This document shows, piece by piece, positions 58,357 to 64,000 of a stretch of 64,000 bases of DNA (within the stretch, counting starts at the first letter, position 1; every line of letters starts with the position of its first letter). The stretch covers positions 4,030,001-4,094,000 of the forward strand of contig NZ_BKZW01000001.1 in the NCBI RefSeq assembly GCF_008974265.1. The letters run 5' to 3'. A program made the translations under genes and the position numbers. The DNA is from Dictyobacter vulcani. Lineage in GTDB: Bacteria > Chloroflexota > Ktedonobacteria > Ktedonobacterales > Ktedonobacteraceae. The notes beneath the pieces are model-generated. The model was not told where the DNA came from, searched no databases, and saw only the letters and a list, made by a program, of their open reading frames with translations.

Positions 58357-58464
58357 CTAGTGCACTGTCCAAGTTGATAAGAAAGGCAGGGGATGCAATT
58401 CCCTGACTGGGTTCCAGGGCTGTGCCCTGGCCTCCCTTTCCCATGGAGCCTGACAGAATACTAG
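58357..58464. repeat. CTAG-ended repeat, copy 2 (MITE-like)
   Basis: Ends are CTAGTGCACTGTC and, inverted, CTAGTATTCTGTC, an imperfect terminal inverted repeat. The interior holds gttccagggctgtgccctgg, shared with copy 1. 108 nt, no ORF. Confidence 0.7.
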
Positions 58465-58621
58465 TAGACTGTCAGACATCATGGGAAAGGAAAGCGGGGA
58501 TGCAAGGGGCGGCGAGCCCCTTGACTGGGGGATCGGGGGCTGTGCCCCCGGCATTTCCCCCCCCCATCCCGCCCGCGTAGCGGGCAAACAACCTATCACA
58601 CGAAGTTTGACAAAGTACTAG
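58461..58621. repeat. CTAG-ended repeat, copy 3 (MITE-like), abutting copy 2
   Basis: Ends are CTAGTAGACTGTC and, inverted, CTAGTACTTTGTC; it shares the CTAG at 58461-58464 with copy 2. Several GC-rich hairpins (gggggctgtgcccccgg, gcccgcgtagcgggc) fill the interior. Its right end is nearly identical to the left end of copy 1. Confidence 0.7.
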
Positions 58622-59059
58622 AGGCGATAAAAATCACCTTTGTAGTTACAGAAAAGTACCCACTTTCTGGTACTTTTCTCCTCTTGAATTTCAGGTACTA
58701 AAGTAGCTAATTCATAGATTTAGTTGTTAAACACATAGGCTTTCAACTTTAATACGTAGTATCCAACTACCATCGCTACATATCCTTCTGTAGCGGGCGA
58801 GAACGTGAACAAGACGTAGTACTAAGCAAGCTGTATGCGAGATAAAGTAATTTACCATACTATGTACGTTAGTACTAATTCTAAGTTTTCTCAGGCTTCT
58901 AAGCTTATACTTATCTTGCTAAACATTTTCTTATAAGCTATACTAGCCTCAAGTGTCACCATGAGTAGCAAAAATGCGCTGCGATACAAGCTGATACAGG
59001 CGTGGTAGTCAGTACATTAGAAGAATTAGAAAATATATAGAAGGGTCTAATGTAATCGC
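58622..59059. other. leader region upstream of the second ftsH
   Basis: About 440 nt without a gene; AT-rich. It contains a local inverted repeat (aaaagtaccca ctttctggtacttttct, 58650-58680). No riboswitch pattern was recognised. Confidence 0.35.
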
Positions 59060-60898
59060 ATGGAAATGCCTCCAAAAGAAAATCAAAAAACAACTAAATC
59101 AGATTCTCATAACTCTACTCCCAAAACAACGCGGAAGCGTAGCTTTGCAGCCCGTTATGGCCTGCCTATTGCATTGATTATTATGGGCTTACTCCTTCTG
59201 GGAATCGTAGGAGCAAGATTTGCCGCTGTCTCATTGAGTGGACCTGCTGTACAAGAACGATCGATTGGTACTGTATTAGATATGGCTGATCAGCATCAGC
59301 TGAAATCGGTTGTTCTGGCTGGTAATGATGTTACTGCGACTGGTGTCACAGGTCAGCAGTACCATGCAGTCAAAGAAGAAGGTCAGTCTGTTACTGAGTT
59401 ATTTAGACGTGACAAAGTCAATGTGAGTATTGATACTAATCAACAGGGGCAGTGGTTGCAGGGTGTGATGGGATTATTACTCGTGTTGCTCGTGGTTGGT
59501 CTGACATTTATGTTTATGCGCCGCAGTGGTCAGTCAATGCCATTTGCGCGTTCTAAGGCCAAGCGTTTTTCTGAGTCTCGTCCGTCAGTCTTATTTAAAG
59601 ATGTGGCTGGCGTTGAAGAAGCCAAGCTTGAGTTACAAGAGATTGTTGAATTTCTGAAGCAACCTGAGCGCTTTACTGCGATGGGTGCTCGTACCCCTAA
59701 AGGGGTGCTGCTGGTTGGCGCACCAGGTACTGGTAAAAACCCTTATTTCTCGCGCTGTTGCTGGTGAGGCAGGTGTGTCTTTCTACAGTGTCAGTGGTTC
59801 TGAGTTTGTCGAGATGTTTGTTGGTGTCGGTGCAGCCCGTGTCCGCGACCTGTTTAAAGAGGCCAAGGATCATTCGCCATGCATCATCTTTATCGATGAG
59901 ATTGATGCTGTTGGTCGTCAGCGTACCAATTCTGGTACCGGTGGTAACGATGAGCGTGAGCAGACTTTGAACCAGTTACTGGTTGAGATGGATGGCTTTG
60001 ATAAGCACGCCAATGTGGTTGTGATTGCCGCCACCAATCGACCAGATGTCCTGGATCAAGCGCTCCTGCGTCCTGGCCGTTTTGATCGCCGCGTGATGTT
60101 GGACAATCCTGATATTCGTGGTCGCCAGGCTATTCTGGAAGTACACGCTGCTGGCAAGCCACTTGCCGAGGCGTCACCCTGACCGAACTGGCTCGCCAGA
60201 CCGCAGGCTTCTCCGGAGCCGATCTGGCTAATCTGCTGAATGAAGCCGCGTTATTAGCTGCCCGTAAGGGACAGAGTACTGTAAGTAAACTAGACCTGGA
60301 AGAAGCCATTCTGCGTGTTATGGCTGGACCTGAGCGTAAGAGCCGTATGATCACCGAGGCTGAGAAGGCGATTATCGCGTACCACGAAGTTGGACACGCT
60401 ATCGTGATGCGTTCAATGCCTAATGCTGATCCGGTGCAAAAAGTTTCTGCCATTGCTCGTGGTATGGCGCTGGGCATTACCGTTCAATCACCTTCAGAAG
60501 ATCGCTATTTGATGCGCCGTTCCGAACTGCTCTCCAAAATGGCCGGTGCCATGGGTGGACGTGCGGCTGAAGAGATTATCTTTGGTGATATCACGACCGG
60601 TGCCAGCCAGGACATTGAATATGTCTCCAGTATTGCTCGCCGGATGGTTTGTGAGTTTGGTATGTCGCCACTGGGTAATGTCTTGTTGAAGGGTGACGCA
60701 GAAGGTAACGTCACCATGAGTTCAGAGATGGCGTCTCGTATCGATAGAGAAGTATCGGTTCTGATCGATCAGGCCTACGAGACAGCCTTACGGATTTTGC
60801 GTGAGAAACAAGAGAAACTGATGTTGATCTCAGAGCACCTGATTCAGGTCGAGACTATCGACGGGGAAGAGTTGGATCGGATGTTGTTTGCTGCATGA
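59060..60898 (+). CDS. ftsH: ATP-dependent zinc metalloprotease FtsH (paralogue 2), two frameshifts
   Basis: About 612 aa after correcting an extra A in the AAAAA run at 59735-59739 (GAPGTGK then TLISRAVAGEAG) and a missing G near 60171 (LAEG then VTLTELARQ). A single TM (about 32-52), a short extracytoplasmic loop, TM2 (about 140-157), Walker A GAPGTGKT, Walker B IIFIDEIDAVG and HEVGH are all recognisable. The two indels restore one another's family frame and the ends are intact, so the gene is probably functional. The C-terminal tail is shorter than in paralogue 1. The stop overlaps the thpR start. Confidence 0.88.
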
Positions 60899-61462
60899 CC
60901 AGGACTTTTATTGCCCTTGAAATGAATAAAGCATTACAGCGCCACCTGAGTGGATTTATCCATCAGGTGGCACCTGTACTTCCAGGCATGAAATGGGTGA
61001 ATCCGCAGGGAATTCATCTGACGCTGGCTTTTCTTGGGGAGCTTGATGATGACCAGTTGCAACTTCTATCTGCTGCTACCCGGCAGGCTGCCAGCCAGGT
61101 TGCTCCTTTTACCTATCGTCTTACCAGACCTGGCATCTTTGGCTCGCCACGTCAGCCGCGTGTCTTGTGGATGGGTATCGAAGAGCGTACTGGTTCTCTG
61201 ACACAGTTGCATCGACTCCTGCAGCAGCAGTTAAAGCAACGCGATTTTCCCGTCGAGACGCGTCCCTTCTCTCCTCATCTGACCCTCGCCCGTGGCAAAG
61301 CCCCCTTAGTCCCAGGAATATACTGAGCTTCAAACTCTCCTTAACCATCCTCCACGTCCTTCTCAACCCTATCCAGTCGCTCATCTTCATATCATGAAAA
61401 GCGAATTAACCCAGGATGGAGCTATCTATAGTCGTCTGCAAGAATATCCTTTACAGCAGTAA
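60895..61462 (+). CDS. thpR: RNA 2',3'-cyclic phosphodiesterase (2H family), one frameshift
   Basis: The ATG overlaps the ftsH stop (ATGA). The first frame encodes 143 aa with both 2H motifs, HLTLAFLG and HLTLARGK, then stops at 61324. One extra base near 61321-61324 explains the stop: the next frame continues ELQTLLNHPP... to IMKSELTQDGAIYSRLQEYP at 61462, a typical ThpR C-terminus. Corrected length is ~188 aa, normal for the family. It opens 2',3'-cyclic phosphates on RNA ends. Probably cotranscribed with ftsH. Confidence 0.8.
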
Positions 61463-61797
61463 TAGTGGAAGATGAATTTGTTATTCCTATTTGGATATAT
61501 ATCCTTATAGTGTAACATAGGAATATTCTTGAATTCAAGTTTTAACACCAAAATTATATGTAATAAACATACATAGCTTGCCGGGTTGACGTGTATGCTT
61601 TCTCCAAACCTATCCCCAGGAGTGATAATTAGGGTTGACAACTATTCGCACGGTGGTGTATTCTCGAAAACAACAACAACATATTACGAAATGGCCTGGC
61701 AAAGTTGCTTATGGTGTATCCGTAAATGTATCAAACTACACAAAAAATGTTTTGCTATGTGGACACACATGTATACTATGCGTGAATGGAGCAAGAA
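61463..61797. other. spacer between thpR and the ilvB leader
   Basis: No convincing gene. It carries the promoter at 61635-61664 and a short AT-rich stretch with several small ATG-initiated frames lacking ribosome sites. Confidence 0.4.
61635..61664 (+). promoter_or_regulatory. promoter upstream of the ilvB leader
   Basis: TTGACA (61635-61640) and TATTCT (61659-61664) are separated by 18 nt, ~570 nt upstream of ilvB. Confidence 0.6.
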
Positions 61798-62127
61798 ATG
61801 ATGGCGATGTCACACGGAAAGAAGATGGCAATGAATGCCTATCAACATCCGTCTGGACGTATGCCCTTTTCGATGCCCGCACAAAGTATGTGCGCTTGTG
61901 ACGCAACAGCAGCAAGCGCAATAGCTCTGATAAATAAAACCGACGTGATTACGTCGGTTTCTTTGTTTGTGCTTGTTCACATATTGATTCCGGGTTCCCT
62001 CCTCTTAGAGCTTGTGGTCACTATTATTCTTAGCCTCCTTATTATCGGCCTTATCGGACTCGCAAGGCATGAGAGTCTGGTAGGGCAAAACAGTAAGGTA
62101 GCCACAAGAAACACATGGGGAGATTAA
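61798..62127 (+). CDS. possible 109-aa membrane protein in the ilvB leader (doubtful)
   Basis: The ATG at 61798 follows GGAGCAAG. A Met/His-rich N-terminus (MSHGKKMAMNAYQHPSG) and two hydrophobic helices near the C-terminus (SVSLFVLVHILIPGSLLLEL, IILSLLIIGLIGLA) could make a small membrane protein. However, the hairpin aaccgacgt / acgtcggtt with T-rich flank (61938-61965) lies inside the frame, which is unusual for a real gene. Low confidence. Confidence 0.33.
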   Translation: MMAMSHGKKMAMNAYQHPSGRMPFSMPAQSMCACDATAASAIALINKTDVITSVSLFVLVHILIPGSLLLELVVTIILSLLIIGLIGLARHESLVGQNSKVATRNTWGD

Positions 62128-62169
62128 ACGGGAGCAAAGAAGCCACCCAATCCAAAGAAGGTATCCTGA

Positions 62170-62212
62170 CGAGGACCTCCCACCATGGGAGGTCTTCTTT
62201 TTTTTATAGTCG
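62170..62212 (+). terminator. terminator/attenuator just before ilvB
   Basis: gaggacctccca / tgggaggtcttc is followed by TTTTTTTT, only ~20 nt before the ilvB ribosome site. Its position suggests transcription attenuation of ilvB. No T-box sequence or Leu/Val/Ile-rich leader peptide was found. Confidence 0.7.
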
Positions 62213-62231
62213 ATTTTTTTCAGGAGGAATT

Positions 62232-64000
62232 ATGGTAATCGCTACAAAGGATATTCAGCAGACGGGCATGGCTTATCAGACTGGTCAACATGGGGATGAG
62301 GTTCGCGAGTTAACTGGTAGTGAGATCATTTGTGAAGTGTTACAACATGAAGGTGTCGATTTGATGTATGGGTATCCCGGCGGGGCTATTATGCCGTTCT
62401 ATGATGCGATTACATCTTATCCAGCATTGCATCATGTGCTTGTGCGCCATGAGCAGGCTGCGGCGCATGCGGCCGATGGCTATGCCCGCGCTACAGGGAA
62501 GGTTGGTGTGTGTGTGGCGACCAGTGGTCCAGGTGCCACTAATCTGGTCACAGGGCTGGCTACAGCATTTATGGATTCTATTCCCCTCCTGGCGATTACG
62601 GGTCAGGTAGCTCGTAATTTTATCGGGCGCGATGCTTTTCAGGAGACTGACATACTGGGCGTGACACAACCCATTACCAAGCATAATTTTCTGGTCCGCA
62701 ATGTCGAAGAACTGGCTGCTACTTGCATGAGGCTTTCCGTGTCGCGCGCAGTGGCCGCCCCGGTCCTGTCCTGGTTGATGTGCCAAAGGATGTGCAGTTC
62801 GCCAGGACCACTTATCGTGCGGCTGACCATCAGACCTCCTCTGAATATCTGGATGCGCTCGTAGCCCAGACAGAGGCTCCCTCGGAATATCTTCTTGGTC
62901 AGGCGGCTGCCTTGATTGCTCAGGCAAAACGCCCTGTAATTATGGCGGGACATGGAGTCATCCTATCAAATGCCTACGCTGAGCTGAAGGCGTTCGCGGA
63001 GAAGGCATCAGTACCGGTGATTACGACCTTGCTGGGCCTGAGTGCTCTCTCTGATACGCATCCACTCCATATTGGTATGCCTGGTATGCATGGACCAGTG
63101 CACACGAATCATGCTATTGGTGCAGCAGACCTGATCATTGGTGTGGGAATGCGCTTTGATGATCGCGTTACTGGTGATGTTTCCAAGTTTGCGCCATATG
63201 CAAAGTTGATCCACATTGATATCGATGCTGCGGAGATGCACAAAGTCAAGGTTGCCACGGTACCTATTGTGGCTGATGCTCGTGTCGCGTTGGCCGCCCT
63301 GACCGCGACGCTTGAGGCTGGTGATCACCGGGATTGGCTGGGAGAGATCCGTTCCTGGGAGCAGGCCAGTGATGAGCGTGGTAAGCAGCTACAGCGCAGC
63401 GATGAATTGCCAGATCCTATCAGTATTCTGGGAACGATCCATAAGGTGACAGACGGCGAGGCAATTGTGGTTTCGGATGTTGGTCAGCACCAGATGTGGA
63501 CCGCACGCTTCTATCAATGGACGCGGGAGAATAGTCATATCACTTCGGGTGGCCTGGGAACCATGGGCTTTGCCTTGCCGGCCGCGATGGGTGTGAAAAT
63601 GGGCGTGCCTGACGCTCCTGTTTGGGCCGTGGCTGGTGATGGAGGTATCCAGATGAATATTCAGGAACTGGCGACTCTACGGCAGGAAGGGATCGCGGTC
63701 AAGGTTGCGATTATGAATAATGGCTATCTGGGCATGGTGCGGCAGTGGCAGCAGTTCTTCCATTCGCGCAACTATTCCGAGACACCAATGACGGGACCCG
63801 ATCATGTGAAGCTGGCGGATGCTTATGGCTTAAAAGGTATTCGGGTGAAGAGGCGCGAGGAGGTTGAGCCGGCGATTCGTGAAGCCATGGCGACCGAGGG
63901 GAGCGTGATTGTCGAATTTATTATCGAGCCCGAAGCCAATGTGTATCCCATGGTTGCTCCTGGTAAGGCAATCACCGAAATGATTGAGGAAACGGCGCAG
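62232..64000 (+). CDS. ilvB: acetolactate synthase large subunit (partial, one frameshift)
   Basis: The ATG at 62232 follows CAGGAGGA. ELTGSEIICEVLQHEGVDLM and the catalytic Glu region VRHEQAAAHAADGYARATGK mark the TPP-dependent enzyme. A base is missing near 62723 (ATL then HEAFRVARSGRPGPVLVDVP), after which the frame stays open to the window edge. Downstream the TPP-binding GDGGIQMNIQELATLRQ and MNNGYLGMVRQWQ are intact. It makes acetolactate or acetohydroxybutyrate for Val/Leu/Ile. The frame is still open at the window end; ilvN probably follows. Confidence 0.9.

Noticed and set aside
61586..61801. 71-codon Cys/Trp-rich frame before the ilvB leader
   Set aside because: No ribosome site, and the -10 region of a good promoter lies inside it.
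1..64000. CRISPR arrays, rRNA genes, prophage or IS with transposase
   Set aside because: No regularly spaced repeats, no rRNA sequence and no transposase/integrase motifs were seen; the repeats found are non-coding.

Overview
The window reads as a chromosomal segment of a heterotrophic bacterium of the Chloroflexota, most likely class Ktedonobacteria. That placement is an inference from gene style: a CDC48/p97-type AAA ATPase, a Ser/Thr kinase fused to a PP2C phosphatase, HEAT-repeat proteins, NrfD-anchored formate dehydrogenase, about 50% GC and roomy intergenic DNA. No 16S gene is present to confirm it.

Layout. 1-2.3 kb: the end of a probable DNA polymerase III delta' gene, an enoyl-CoA hydratase and a methyltransferase-like protein. 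2.3-4.1 kb: a T-box leader driving an AlaRS that stops at the end of its aminoacylation half, with no editing or C-Ala domain. 4.3-10.5 kb: a frameshifted MFS transporter, then a leftward glyA-AICAR-transformylase operon behind a ZTP riboswitch, then a HEAT-repeat protein. 10.5-18.6 kb: an APC permease, argD, ftsH, comF, greA and birA, all leftward. 18.6-20.1 kb: a gene-poor spacer with a 59-bp perfect palindrome and a small promoter/SD/24-codon ORF/terminator unit. 20.1-31.9 kb: a nucleotidyltransferase/phosphomutase fusion, an SDR epimerase lacking its usual Tyr, an excisionase-like HTH protein, polA, an aminotransferase and a glycogen debranching enzyme. 32-37.4 kb: a two-component system, the kinase-phosphatase fusion and a membrane protein. 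37.5-44.3 kb: a 5'-truncated acyl-CoA ligase next to about 5.7 kb of coding-poor DNA with decayed gene remnants. 44.3-52.6 kb: an SPFH protein with small membrane partners, tRNA-Val(CAC), pcm, a frameshifted hybrid histidine kinase gene and the CDC48-like ATPase. 52.8-58.2 kb: an fdhA-fdhB-fdhC operon whose catalytic subunit carries an in-frame UGA (Sec) with a canonical bSECIS hairpin. 58.3-64 kb: CTAG-ended repeat elements, a second ftsH, thpR and the start of ilvB.

Themes. One-carbon and purine metabolism meet at the ZTP-controlled glyA/AICAR transformylase operon. Formate oxidation depends on selenocysteine machinery that must lie elsewhere. Membrane quality control is represented by two FtsH proteases, an SPFH protein and CDC48. 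Envelope or glycan metabolism is represented by the sugar nucleotidyltransferase, epimerase and debranching enzyme.

Quality note. At least 13 single-base indels, most at short homopolymers, interrupt otherwise family-length genes. They look more like residual sequencing error than decay, except in the truncated ligase and the tract after it.
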